Positions 38,117-47,266 of a stretch of 64,000 bases of DNA are shown in pieces (the first letter of the stretch is position 1; the number at the start of each line of letters is the position of its first letter). Below the pieces are notes generated by a model, which saw only the letters and a program-made list of their open reading frames with translations, made no database searches and was not told the DNA's origin. Source of the stretch: CAZJLP01 sp964546955 (GTDB lineage Bacteria > Verrucomicrobiota > Verrucomicrobiia > Opitutales > Opitutaceae); the NCBI GenBank assembly GCA_964546955.1, contig CAZJLP010000011.1, positions 49,671 through 113,670 of the forward strand. The letters are read 5' to 3'. Made by a program: the position numbers and the translations under genes.

Positions 38117-40708
38117 CTATTCGCGCACGACTTCGCGCGCTGTCTTGTCCACGCGCAACCCCTTGTAGGTGGCATGGCGCAGGTTGCCGCCTGTCGTCCA
38201 TTCGGTGAAACTCACCTGGATCACCACTTCGGGCCTGACCCAGCGATGTTCGGACATCTGCGCCGCGGTGATGCCTTCGCCCCAGTGGCTTTTTTTCGAA
38301 GTGGGCAGATTCGCGAAAGGGCACTCGCCACTGGCTAACGGTCGCAGGAGTTTCGCCAGTTCAGAACGCAGACGGGGATTCAAACCCTGCCGCACCTTGC
38401 CCGCGCAGAGCAGCTTTTCTCCTTCATAGTAGCCCACGACCAGCGACTCGAGGGGAGAGCCCGGTTTGTAACCTCCGACGACAAATTCCTGTTCCGGGCT
38501 CAGCTTGAACTTGAGCCAATCCCCGTTTCGTTCACCGGCGGCGTAAGGCGAGGATTTTCGTTTGGCAATGACTCCTTCCAAGCCCAGCCGTCGAACATGT
38601 TCGACCAACGCCGCCGGCGGCCCGTCGAACGACTGGGAGAGTCGCACGTCCGTTCCCTCGATCAATCTCGCCAGTTTGGCTTTCCGTTCGGCCAACGGGT
38701 GAGCGCGCAGGTCTACGCCGGCCAGACTCAGCAGATCGAATGCATAGTAGACGAGAGGGCCCGTGGTACTCTTGCGGTGTTGCAGGAGTTGAAAGGATGG
38801 CTTCCCGTTTGGGTCGAGCGCAACGATTTCACCGTCGATCAGGGCGCTGTCCGTGCGTACGTCGCCCAGTGCGCGCACGACTTCCGGAAAATCGGCTGCG
38901 AGATTTTTGTTCTTTCGCGACAGGAGTTTGACGGTTTCGCCATGTTTGACCGCCAACCCCCGATAACCATCGAGTTTGATTTCATAGACCCACTCCTCCC
39001 CCTCGGGCAGTTGAGGCACTTCGCGCGCGGTCATTACCGGAGCGAACACCGGCTTCGGCGGAAGGATGGTCGCGAGCCTTTTGCGCGCCACCGTGGCCGC
39101 GGCCGTCCCCTGCAGAGCCTTGCTCTTCCTGCCGGCGGGCGTGGCCTTCGGCGGTTTCGAGCCGCGCGACGGCAATGGGGAGCGTCCGCGAGCGGGGCGG
39201 TTGCTTTGCCAAACCGCGTCGTTTGCCTTGGCGATCTGCGCCATCGATCGGCGGCTGAGAACCGATGTGTCGTCCTGCTTGGGCGACAGTGCCGGCATGG
39301 CCTCGCCCCCTTTTTGGACGAGCCAGACGGGTTTACCCTCGTCGCTTTTGATCCGGAAAATATGCCATTCGCCCTTCAGTTTTTTCCCGTTCAGCCACAG
39401 CTTCAAATCTCCCTTGTGCCAGCTCCCGCCCAGTACTTCGTAGGTGCCGATGTCCCAAACCATCACGGTGCCGCCGCCGTACTCCCCCTGCGGGATGGTG
39501 CCTTCGAAATCGAAGTAATCGAGCGGGTGGTCCTCCGTCTGGAAAGCCGATCGGCGGACGCCCAACTCGTAAGGAAGGCCCTTCGGCACCGCCCACGATT
39601 TCAACACATCGTCCATTTCGAGCCGGAAATCGTAGTGCAGATGCGAGGCGGCGTGCTTTTGAATGACGAAGCGGCGCTGGCTGCCCTGCGCGCTTCTCCG
39701 GGGCAGTTCAGGCTTCGGTTCGGCGGTCTTGCTGAAATTCCGTTTGGCCGCGTAGGCTTTGAGCGGAGCGGGCGCGCGCGTTTTCTCCGGGGGAAGCAGG
39801 CCGAACTGTTTTGGCAGCTTCTGCTTCAGCGTGAGCACCGGCGAAAACAGGTCCCCCAGTTTGGCGATGCGTTTCAAGGCGTCCTTCGGCGAAAAGTTGA
39901 GCGCCTCGACTGACTTTTTCCGATGGGCTTTATCCAGTTCGTCCCAGGTCACGGGCATGGATACGTACGGAAGCTCGCGCTTCCCGCGCAGCGAGTACAC
40001 GCCGACCGTGGTCTTTTTGTCGTCATTCTGACTCCAATCGATGAATACACGGTTTTTGCGGAGGACCTTCGCCATCTCGCTGACCACCAGCTTGGGGTGT
40101 TGCTGCTCGAGCAGGCGCGCGACCGCGTTGGCGAAGGGCTTGGTCGCATCGTAGGTCGCCGGTGTATTCAAAGGGACATACAATTGCAGCCCTTTCGACC
40201 CCGATACCTTGGGAAATGCCTCTAGTCCGAGTTTGGCCAGGATTTCGCGTACCAGCCAGGCTACTTCAATGCATTGGAGCAAGTTGGTGCCTTCGCCTGG
40301 ATCGAGATCGAAGGCGATGTGGGTTGGAGAATCGATCTTCGGCGCACGGTGGAGGAAGGGATGGAATTCGATGGCGGCGAGATTGGCGCACCAGGCCAGC
40401 GTAGCGGCATCGTTGATGAGAATGTAGTTGATCGGTTCGTCTCGATCCGTTCGAGCCACGGGAGTCGTCCTGATCCAATCGGGGGCAAAACCCGGCGCAT
40501 TTTTCTCATAGAAATGCTCCCCGTGAATTCCGTCCGGAAACCGAATCATGGTGATTGGCCGATCCTTCAGGTGGGGGAGCATCGCCGGCGCGACGTCGAT
40601 GTAGTATTTGATCATGTCCCCCTTGATGAAACCGGCTTTCGGGAAGAACATCTTTTGCAGATTGGAAAACTCGACTTTCCCAGGAACGCTCTTCTTTCGG
40701 GTGGCCAT
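38117..40708 (-). CDS. ligD: DNA ligase D (polymerase-phosphoesterase-ligase)
   Basis: A multi-domain enzyme of bacterial non-homologous end joining. I start at ATG 40708 (MATRKKSVPG), eight codons into the open frame. The primase-polymerase domain (about 8-290) has the catalytic HIAFDLDPGEGT and KVSGSKGLQLYVPL. The 3'-phosphoesterase domain (about 330-500) has HLHYDFRLEM and FEGTIPQGEYGGG. The ATP-dependent ligase domain (from about 550) has the adenylation motif KLDGYR, LIDGEIV and a C-terminal OB fold. The order POL-PE-LIG is the mycobacterial one; Pseudomonas LigD is PE-LIG-POL. No ku gene is in the window. The DTW gene lies 89 bp upstream on the same strand. Confidence 0.96.
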   Translation of the reverse strand: MATRKKSVPGKVEFSNLQKMFFPKAGFIKGDMIKYYIDVAPAMLPHLKDRPITMIRFPDGIHGEHFYEKNAPGFAPDWIRTTPVARTDRDEPINYILINDAATLAWCANLAAIEFHPFLHRAPKIDSPTHIAFDLDPGEGTNLLQCIEVAWLVREILAKLGLEAFPKVSGSKGLQLYVPLNTPATYDATKPFANAVARLLEQQHPKLVVSEMAKVLRKNRVFIDWSQNDDKKTTVGVYSLRGKRELPYVSMPVTWDELDKAHRKKSVEALNFSPKDALKRIAKLGDLFSPVLTLKQKLPKQFGLLPPEKTRAPAPLKAYAAKRNFSKTAEPKPELPRRSAQGSQRRFVIQKHAASHLHYDFRLEMDDVLKSWAVPKGLPYELGVRRSAFQTEDHPLDYFDFEGTIPQGEYGGGTVMVWDIGTYEVLGGSWHKGDLKLWLNGKKLKGEWHIFRIKSDEGKPVWLVQKGGEAMPALSPKQDDTSVLSRRSMAQIAKANDAVWQSNRPARGRSPLPSRGSKPPKATPAGRKSKALQGTAAATVARKRLATILPPKPVFAPVMTAREVPQLPEGEEWVYEIKLDGYRGLAVKHGETVKLLSRKNKNLAADFPEVVRALGDVRTDSALIDGEIVALDPNGKPSFQLLQHRKSTTGPLVYYAFDLLSLAGVDLRAHPLAERKAKLARLIEGTDVRLSQSFDGPPAALVEHVRRLGLEGVIAKRKSSPYAAGERNGDWLKFKLSPEQEFVVGGYKPGSPLESLVVGYYEGEKLLCAGKVRQGLNPRLRSELAKLLRPLASGECPFANLPTSKKSHWGEGITAAQMSEHRWVRPEVVIQVSFTEWTTGGNLRHATYKGLRVDKTAREVVRE

Positions 40709-40797
40709 GCGAGCACGATAGACCCGGATCAAGCCGAGCCGTTCTGGAAATTAGGTCGACTGCCCAGGATTCGGATATTCTCCCGCCGATAGCGCGA

Positions 40798-41469
40798 TTA
40801 TATCCGAGGCCGTTTTCGCTCGAGCGCTTCCAGGACCGCGGGGAATGCCGCGACGAGGGGCGAGTCCCGGAGGAAGTCGTCGGCCGGCTGTTTCTCGCCT
40901 CGTGCCCGCAGTCCGGCGTAAACATGGAGTTCGAATTGCAGGCGCAGGCGCTCGTACGCATTTTGGTGCCCGAGTGTTTTCAGCAGAAAAAGCAACGCCT
41001 CCACCGTCGAGTAGTTCCCGTCGCTGTGCTGGCCGCGCAGCCAGTACCGGCTCTCTCCCGTCATGGGGAGATTGATACGCTGTCCCCAGCCTTCAACGGC
41101 TCGCATCATGCGTGTCGCCTCGCGCCAAGCCCCGTCCAGGAGCAAGACCTGCAACCCCGGCGGGGCGATTCTTTCCCCCAGCGGCTCCCCGAGGGGATGA
41201 AGGATCCATACCGGTTTTTGAACGTCGAGTCCGATCGCTTCAGGGCTCAAAGGTATGTCGTAGCGGTAGACCGCCTGCCGGGACGAGGGCACCACGCGTT
41301 CGATCAGTCGTCCCGTGCTCGAGGGGCGCCAGAACTCACGGTGGTGGATCAACACGTTCACTTGAAAGGGGCATTCGACTTTCTCGAAACCGCTGCAGAT
41401 GCACCAGCGCGGGGGCATCAGGCACTGCGAACAACGGGGGGTTCCCCCCAAGACTACACTGCGGGCCAT
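40798..41469 (-). CDS. DTW-domain protein (tRNA-uridine aminocarboxypropyltransferase-like)
   Basis: A 223-residue protein started at ATG 41469 (MARSVVLGGTP). An N-terminal zinc-type cysteine set (RCSQCLMPPRWCIC) and the central LLLDGAWREATRM match the DTW family, whose members such as TapT add an aminocarboxypropyl group from SAM to uridine in tRNA. The name motif D-x-x-W is present as DGAW. C-terminal S.EA..F.L (YSTVEALLFLLKTL) also fits. The likely role is tRNA modification; exact position unknown. Confidence 0.85.
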   Translation of the reverse strand: MARSVVLGGTPRCSQCLMPPRWCICSGFEKVECPFQVNVLIHHREFWRPSSTGRLIERVVPSSRQAVYRYDIPLSPEAIGLDVQKPVWILHPLGEPLGERIAPPGLQVLLLDGAWREATRMMRAVEGWGQRINLPMTGESRYWLRGQHSDGNYSTVEALLFLLKTLGHQNAYERLRLQFELHVYAGLRARGEKQPADDFLRDSPLVAAFPAVLEALERKRPRI

Positions 41470-41755
41470 GTGCTTGGGATTACGGCAGCGCGCGGCGCGC
41501 AAGCTCCCGCCAGGGCGGATTCGTCGAGCCAACCGCCGAGTAGAAAGCAACTAAGGCGTTTCTAAAGTGTGAAAAGGGGGCCATGAAGCGGGCGTCGGGG
41601 TCGTGAGAGAAGGTCAGGCTGAACCGTTAAACTGTGTGGACAAGGAGGAACGGTAATTAAACGTCCGCGGGACAGCCGCTCGCCGCCCGAGCCCGAGCGC
41701 CCCGAATCACGACGGTGGTTGCATCTTCGACAAAATCGCTGGATGCTGATGTTCA

Positions 41756-43279
41756 ATGGTTTCATCCCCTGGTAATACTGGTCACGTGGAAGAGAAATTC
41801 TCTCTTCCTCTCTTTTTTGTCACGGTCGTTGTGTCCTTCGCTGCCTTGGCGGGCCTGGTGAAGTTGATCGCGCCTGAGTCGGTCTGGGCGATCCAGATCT
41901 CGGCCTCCTTCCTTCAGTTTGCCGTTGCATTTTTGGCCATCCACTTAGTCGCTTGTTTCGTCGAGTACGCGTTCCACCGTTACGTCTTACACAAGCCGGT
42001 AGTCCCTTTTCTAAGCCGCTTTTATCGCCAGCATACGCTCCATCACAATCTGACCCGCATTGGCCGGCGTCGGACAGCGTCGGGCCGGGAAGTGCCGTTT
42101 GTGGAGAATATTTATCCCATCACCGAAGACGAGCAGGGTGAGGCGTCGTTTTTCCCGTGGTATACGCTCGCGGTGTTCGCGGTGGTCTTAACGCCACTAC
42201 TGGCAGTGTTGCAGTGGCTTGCGCCTTCGTTCCCGTGGTTTTTCGGCGGGTATTCGGCCCTCGCTTTTTCGCTTTTCCTCTATGAAACCTTTCACGCGAT
42301 CGAACACTGGCCATTTGAAAAATGGGCGCCATTGATCGAAAGCCGTCGGATGGGTTGGTTCTGGCGCAAGGTCTACAGTTTCCACCTGCGTCACCATGCT
42401 GTGATCGATTGCAATGAGGCGATCTCCGGCTTCTTCACGCTCCCCGTTTTCGACTGGGTGTTTGGCACCTTCATTCTTCCCAAATCGCTTTACGCGAACG
42501 GTGAGGAGTGGAAACCCTCTGAATTCAAGAGCCCCGAGCCGTGCGCGCTCATTCGCTGGTGCGACACGCAGAGCGACGCGCTGATCAAGCGTCGCCGCGC
42601 CCGCGTCGCCGCCCAGCCTTCCGCTCAAGCCGCACCGGTTTTGACCTACACGCGGGGTGAAACGATCGCGCATTATTTTACGCACGGAATCGGGCTGGCC
42701 GGCAGCGCCGCCGGGTTCATCCTCCTCGTGAGTTTCGCTGCGATGTATGGAGACGTCCAACATCTGGTGAGCTGCCTTGTTTTCGGAATCACACTCGTGA
42801 TCTGTTACGCGGCCTTCATGAACTTCAGCCGCGCCCGCCGAATCCCGGGCAAGAAGCGTTTCACCGACCTGAACCATGCGGCGGCGCTGCTTCTGATCGC
42901 GGGCACGGCGACTCCGTTTCTGTTGGGCAGCGTGCGCGGGCCCTGGGGCTGGAGTCTTTTTGCCGCCACGTGGGGGGTCTGCCTTCTCGCCGTGCTGGTG
43001 CGGTTGTGCTGCACGGGCAAAATTCGTGTCGTCGGGCGCGCGGCCTATGCGGTGCTCGGTCTGCTCGCGCTCGTTGCGATCAAACCTGTCCTGGCTGCTG
43101 TTCCTCCGACGGCGCTGTGGCTCGTGGCCGGCGGCATTGCCTGCTACGCAGTCGGCACGGTTTTTCATATGTGGTATCGGATGCACTATCACCAGATCGC
43201 CCGGCATGCGCTGGCGCTGGGAGGCACCGCGTGCCATTTGCTGGCGGTGCTGTTGTTCGTGCTGCCGCTGAAGGGTTGA
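41756..43279 (+). CDS. Fusion of fatty-acid-hydroxylase-like and hemolysin III/PAQR-like membrane domains
   Basis: A 507-residue membrane protein with two recognisable halves. Residues 20-240 look like the fatty acid hydroxylase superfamily, with histidine clusters FVEYAFHRYVLHK, RQHTLHHN, FHAIEHWPF and FHLRHHA that would hold a diiron site. Residues about 295-507 match hemolysin III/PAQR proteins: ETIAHYFTHGIG, then LNHAAALLLIAGTATPFLL and HYHQIARHALALGGTACHLLAV. In the usual PAQR metal site an Asp precedes the first of these histidines; here it is Asn. An Ala/Pro linker joins the halves. A lipid substrate is plausible; the actual reaction is unknown. I do not know this fusion as a described architecture. 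Confidence 0.78.
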   Translation: MVSSPGNTGHVEEKFSLPLFFVTVVVSFAALAGLVKLIAPESVWAIQISASFLQFAVAFLAIHLVACFVEYAFHRYVLHKPVVPFLSRFYRQHTLHHNLTRIGRRRTASGREVPFVENIYPITEDEQGEASFFPWYTLAVFAVVLTPLLAVLQWLAPSFPWFFGGYSALAFSLFLYETFHAIEHWPFEKWAPLIESRRMGWFWRKVYSFHLRHHAVIDCNEAISGFFTLPVFDWVFGTFILPKSLYANGEEWKPSEFKSPEPCALIRWCDTQSDALIKRRRARVAAQPSAQAAPVLTYTRGETIAHYFTHGIGLAGSAAGFILLVSFAAMYGDVQHLVSCLVFGITLVICYAAFMNFSRARRIPGKKRFTDLNHAAALLLIAGTATPFLLGSVRGPWGWSLFAATWGVCLLAVLVRLCCTGKIRVVGRAAYAVLGLLALVAIKPVLAAVPPTALWLVAGGIACYAVGTVFHMWYRMHYHQIARHALALGGTACHLLAVLLFVLPLKG

Positions 43280-43442
43280 GGATGAAGGCGGGCCCGCCGG
43301 ATACGCCGGGGGCTTCGTCCGCCATGCGGCGCGAGTTGCCCCCGCGGCCGATCGGGATTTGTCCGTAGGCGCCATCCGGCGCCGCGAGCGTCCGTTTGGC
43401 TGTGCGGAACCCACTCGCTTACCGCCGCTCTATCCGGCAACC

Positions 43443-44255
43443 ATGAGACGTCGGGCTATCACGATCGTGCCGCTCATCCTCGCGTTGGTGTACGCGGCAT
43501 TTCAGTATTTCAGTTCCGAAAGCGTCACCATCGCGGATACGGGCAAGAAAGTGCGCGTGGCACTGTCGAGCGACCAGGAGGAAGCGCTGGGATTGCAAAG
43601 TTATCGCGAGGTCCTGGCTCAAAGCAGTGTGATCACACGCGGCGCCGACCACGATCTGGTCGTGCGCGTGGCGAAAAAACTCGCGAGCGCTGTCGGTTCG
43701 GCCGGCGATGGGTTCGAATGGCAAGTGAGCCTCATCGATAGCCCCCAGGCTAATGCTTTTTGTCTGCCGGGCGGAAAAATCGCCGTGTATACGGGCATTT
43801 TGCGGCAGACCCAAACGGAGGGGGGGCTGGCCGCGGTGATGGGCCACGAGATGGCGCATGCCATTGCCCGCCATGGCTCGCAACGGCTCCTGCGCAGCAG
43901 CATCGCCCAGACAGTCATGATGGGGGCGCAACTGTCCTTCTCCGATATGGACCCTCAACAGCGACAGATGGTCCTCGGCGCATTGGGCGCAGGCGCCCAG
44001 TTCGGTGTGCTCCTGCCTTTCAGTCGCGACCATGAAACAGAGGCGGACGAGTTGGGGCTAATCTACATGGCCCGCGCAGGCTACGACCCGGAGGAGGCGA
44101 TCGCGTTTTGGCAGCGCATGGCCGAGGAGGGCGGCAACCGCGCTCCCGAGTTCGCGTCGACCCATCCCTCCCACGAAACCCGCATCCGCCATCTGCGTTC
44201 GCTTTTGCCGAAGGTGCGAGCCGAGCTCGAGAAGTCGCGGCGCTCTCCGCAGTAG
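43443..44255 (+). CDS. M48-family metalloprotease
   Basis: A 270-residue zinc protease started at ATG 43443 (MRRRAITIVP). An N-terminal membrane anchor (ITIVPLILALVYAAFQYF) is followed by the LoiP/YcaL-like catalytic domain. The zinc motif HEMAH is at residues 135-139 and the third ligand lies in ETEADELG (near residue 200). SHETRIRHL is the usual C-terminal signature. It is probably a periplasmic or lipid-anchored quality-control protease. Its stop lies four bases from the stop of the converging PQQ enzyme gene. Confidence 0.93.
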   Translation: MRRRAITIVPLILALVYAAFQYFSSESVTIADTGKKVRVALSSDQEEALGLQSYREVLAQSSVITRGADHDLVVRVAKKLASAVGSAGDGFEWQVSLIDSPQANAFCLPGGKIAVYTGILRQTQTEGGLAAVMGHEMAHAIARHGSQRLLRSSIAQTVMMGAQLSFSDMDPQQRQMVLGALGAGAQFGVLLPFSRDHETEADELGLIYMARAGYDPEEAIAFWQRMAEEGGNRAPEFASTHPSHETRIRHLRSLLPKVRAELEKSRRSPQ

Positions 44256-44259
44256 CTAC

Positions 44260-45729
44260 CTAGTTGCTGCCGATTCGACCCGGTGGAGGCTCCGTGGCCG
44301 CCGGTACCAGTCGAATCACGCGGTCGGGGCCGTTGAGGGCGACATAGATGTACCCGTCAGGTCCCGACGCCACGTCCCGCACGCGACCTTGGTTTTTCAA
44401 GATGACTTCTTGCGACGCGACTTTGTCGCCTTCAATCACGACCCGGCGCACTTCCTCGTGGGCAAGGGCGCCGACCAAGAGATTGTGTTTCCAGGCTGGA
44501 AACGCGTCGCCCTCGTAAAAGTCGAGGCCGCACACGGCAATCGACGGCGTCCACTGGATCACAGGCTGCTCCATGCCGGGCGCTTCGGTCTTGTCGGTGA
44601 TCGGAGTTCCGTTGTAGTTGATTCCATACGTGATCACGGGCCAGCCGTAGTTTTTCCCCGGGCGTATAAGGTTGAGTTCATCCCCGCCACGGGGGCCGTG
44701 CTCCGTCGCCCAGAGCAAACCCGTGCGAGGATCGAAATCCAGCCCTTGAGGATTGCGATTGCCGTAGCTCCAGATTGTGGGGAACGCGCGTTCTCGATTG
44801 ACGAACGGATTATCCGCCGGGACTCGTCCGTCGTCATGAATCCGATGCACTTTTCCATTTGGGCGCGAGAGGTCCTGGGCGTCCTCCTTCGAGCCGCGTT
44901 CTCCGTGCGAAAAGTAGAGATAACCGTCCCGGTCGAATGCGATGCGGCACCCGAAGTGCACGCCGCCACCGCGGCGATAGAACTTAAGCGGAGCCTCGAA
45001 GACCGTCTGCTGGTCGATCCAGGCTCCGTCTCGAATACGTCCGCGCACGATCTTGGTCAGACTCACGGCTCTTCCAGAGTCGTCTCGGGCGGGGTCGCTG
45101 TAGGCCAGGTAGATCCAGCCGTTGCGATCGTAGTTCGGATGAAGCGCGACCTCCATCAATCCGCCTTGACCCTCATTGCGCACGACCGGAGTTCCGGCCA
45201 CCGGATTACTGTGCAGCACCCCGTTCTCAACGATGCGGAGCGTGCCGCCTTTTTCCGTGATCAACATTCGTCCGTCGGGCAGCCACGCCAGCGCCCAGGG
45301 GGTGCGGACCTTATCGGCGACCAGTTCCAGTCGAAACGTGTGCTTTTGGGTCGTGTAAACCCGCTCGGAGAGCGATGCAGGGGACGTAGCGGCGGGCCTG
45401 TTCGCGAACTGGGCGCGCTGTTCGCGTAGAAACGAGACGAGCCCGTCGATCTCGCTCGGCGTAAGCGCGCCGGCGAGCGGAGGCATTCCGGCCTGCGGAT
45501 ATCCGTCTCGAATGCCTCGGGCGATTGCCGCGTCGTCGCTCCCGTGGACCCAGACCGGATCGACCAAGCTCGGCCCGGAACCACCTTGCAAATTCCGCCC
45601 GTGGCAGTTCGCACACAGTTGTTCGTAAATCGTCGCGGGCGCGCGGTCCGCCGCATTCAGCGACAGCGCCAAGGGCACGGTGACGATCAGGCGGAGGGCG
45701 GCAAACCAGGACAGGCGGAGAAGGGTCAT
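44260..45729 (-). CDS. Cytochrome c-fused PQQ-dependent sugar dehydrogenase (Asd/Ylii type)
   Basis: A periplasmic 489-residue oxidoreductase started at ATG 45729. After the signal peptide comes a class I cytochrome c domain with heme motif CANCH at residues 39-43 and an axial Met in YPQAGMPPLAG. The six-bladed soluble glucose-dehydrogenase-like domain (about 130-480) has TPWALAWLPDGRMLITEKGG, LMEVALHPNY, GVHFGCRIAFDRDGYLYFSHGERG and SYGNRNPQGLDFDP, the PQQ pocket of this family. The fusion lets electrons pass directly from PQQ to heme and the respiratory chain. The substrate is probably an aldose. Confidence 0.93.
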   Translation of the reverse strand: MTLLRLSWFAALRLIVTVPLALSLNAADRAPATIYEQLCANCHGRNLQGGSGPSLVDPVWVHGSDDAAIARGIRDGYPQAGMPPLAGALTPSEIDGLVSFLREQRAQFANRPAATSPASLSERVYTTQKHTFRLELVADKVRTPWALAWLPDGRMLITEKGGTLRIVENGVLHSNPVAGTPVVRNEGQGGLMEVALHPNYDRNGWIYLAYSDPARDDSGRAVSLTKIVRGRIRDGAWIDQQTVFEAPLKFYRRGGGVHFGCRIAFDRDGYLYFSHGERGSKEDAQDLSRPNGKVHRIHDDGRVPADNPFVNRERAFPTIWSYGNRNPQGLDFDPRTGLLWATEHGPRGGDELNLIRPGKNYGWPVITYGINYNGTPITDKTEAPGMEQPVIQWTPSIAVCGLDFYEGDAFPAWKHNLLVGALAHEEVRRVVIEGDKVASQEVILKNQGRVRDVASGPDGYIYVALNGPDRVIRLVPAATEPPPGRIGSN

Positions 45730-45833
45730 GATGTGGTCAGAGGGAATCGAGGGTAAGGCAGAACAACGACCCTGCGCGGTGGAGGATCGTTCCGCCAAGT
45801 AGGAAAGTCCCCTTCACATTAATCGACGTTCGC

Positions 45834-47207
45834 TTACCAGTTGCCGGGCTTCCATCCGGGTTGGAAGCGCTGCATGGTTTCCGCGTCGTTTCGACCGCGC
45901 ATTCCGCTTTTCACGTACGTTTCGTGCGCTTTGGCCAGCTTGACCCGATCCAATTCGACTCCGAGGCCGGGTCCCTTCGGCACTTCCATCATTCCGTTTT
46001 TGATCGCGAGTTTGGGACCGACGATGATATCAGCGTCGTCCGGAAGCCAAGGATAGTGACTGTCGCTGGCGGAGGTGAGCCGCGGAATCAGCGCCCCCAC
46101 GTGAATCATCGCCGCCATCGTGATGCCCGCGTGGTTGTTGCTGTGCTGGCTGAGCGTCCAGTCCATCGGCTCCGCCAGCGTGCCGAGAGCCTGGCAATTT
46201 GGAATCCCTGCCCAGGTGTGATGGTCCACCAGGATAAACTGCACGGGGTTGAGCCGCACGGCGCTTGGTACATCCGTAAAACGCGTGATGCACATGTTGG
46301 TGCTCATCTTCAGACCGGTCTTTTGCCCGACCTCGGCCATGGCGGCCTGGCCCTCCACCGGGTCCTCATAATACTCCAGCGGCAGGTTGTGCAGATCTTT
46401 AGCGATGCGGAGCGAGGTCGCGACCGACCAGCGCGCGTTCGGGTCGATGCGCAACGGACTATTGCCGCCCAGCCGCGCATTGATCGCCTTCAGCGAGGCT
46501 AATTCGACATCGGGATCGAGGAGACCGCCCTTCAGTTTGAAACATTTGAAGCCCCATTTATCCCGAAATTTCACCGCCAGTTCGCCCATCGCCTCGGGCG
46601 TGAGCACTTCGCCCCAGTGGTCCAGCGCCTTTTCGCCTTTGCCGCGGTTGTCGATCAAACGTTTGTCGGCGAAGACCTGAGGGTGATCAGCCGCGTAACG
46701 ATAAAACAAATACCCGGCGAACTCAACCTGCTCGCGGGCGGGTCCGCCCAGCAAATCGCAAAGCCGCTTTCCCGCGGCGCGGCCGATCACGTCGAGGCAG
46801 GCGAGTTCCAGCGCCGGGTAGGAGGCCGCCTGGCCTTTGGCGAGCCGCCTTTGAAAACTTCGATAGTTGAAAGGACTGTCCCCAATGAGCCAGTCGCGAG
46901 CCCCTTCCAAATCGCGAACGATCGCGTCGCTGCCGCGGCTTTCGCCGATTCCCACCAGGCCGGCGCTGGTTTCGAGCTCGACGACGGTGCGGAGAAAGTA
47001 CGGGCCATGTGCACCGAAGGACGAGAGCAAGGGCGGGTCGGGGAGGGCGATCGGCGTGACGCGCAGTCCTGTAATCTTGAGGTCTCGAAGTGCCTTTTTT
47101 AGATCGGCGGGTAGCTCGGCTGCGGCCGGCTGGCCGGAAGTCCGTGTCACGAGACCCAGCGACGCGGCCGCTGTGGTCCCAATCCAATGTCTGCGAGTGA
47201 AGGGCAT
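45834..47207 (-). CDS. Enolase-superfamily dehydratase, glucarate dehydratase-like, with Tat signal
   Basis: A 457-residue mandelate racemase/muconate lactonizing family protein started at ATG 47207 with a twin-arginine-like leader (MPFTRRHWIGTTAAASLG). The active-site parts are the K-x-K in CFKLKGG, RIDPNARW and EYYEDP for Mg2+, STNMCIT, and the catalytic His of LSQHSNNHAG. These match the glucarate dehydratase subgroup, which turns D-glucarate or L-idarate into 5-keto-4-deoxyglucarate. Export of such an enzyme is unusual but common in this lineage. The LysR gene lies 59 bp upstream in the same direction. Confidence 0.88.
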   Translation of the reverse strand: MPFTRRHWIGTTAAASLGLVTRTSGQPAAAELPADLKKALRDLKITGLRVTPIALPDPPLLSSFGAHGPYFLRTVVELETSAGLVGIGESRGSDAIVRDLEGARDWLIGDSPFNYRSFQRRLAKGQAASYPALELACLDVIGRAAGKRLCDLLGGPAREQVEFAGYLFYRYAADHPQVFADKRLIDNRGKGEKALDHWGEVLTPEAMGELAVKFRDKWGFKCFKLKGGLLDPDVELASLKAINARLGGNSPLRIDPNARWSVATSLRIAKDLHNLPLEYYEDPVEGQAAMAEVGQKTGLKMSTNMCITRFTDVPSAVRLNPVQFILVDHHTWAGIPNCQALGTLAEPMDWTLSQHSNNHAGITMAAMIHVGALIPRLTSASDSHYPWLPDDADIIVGPKLAIKNGMMEVPKGPGLGVELDRVKLAKAHETYVKSGMRGRNDAETMQRFQPGWKPGNW

Positions 47208-47266
47208 GGAGGGAGGAGGTAGGGGGTTGTGGCTAAGGCTGCAACATGGCAACGAGCTCCCCATTA

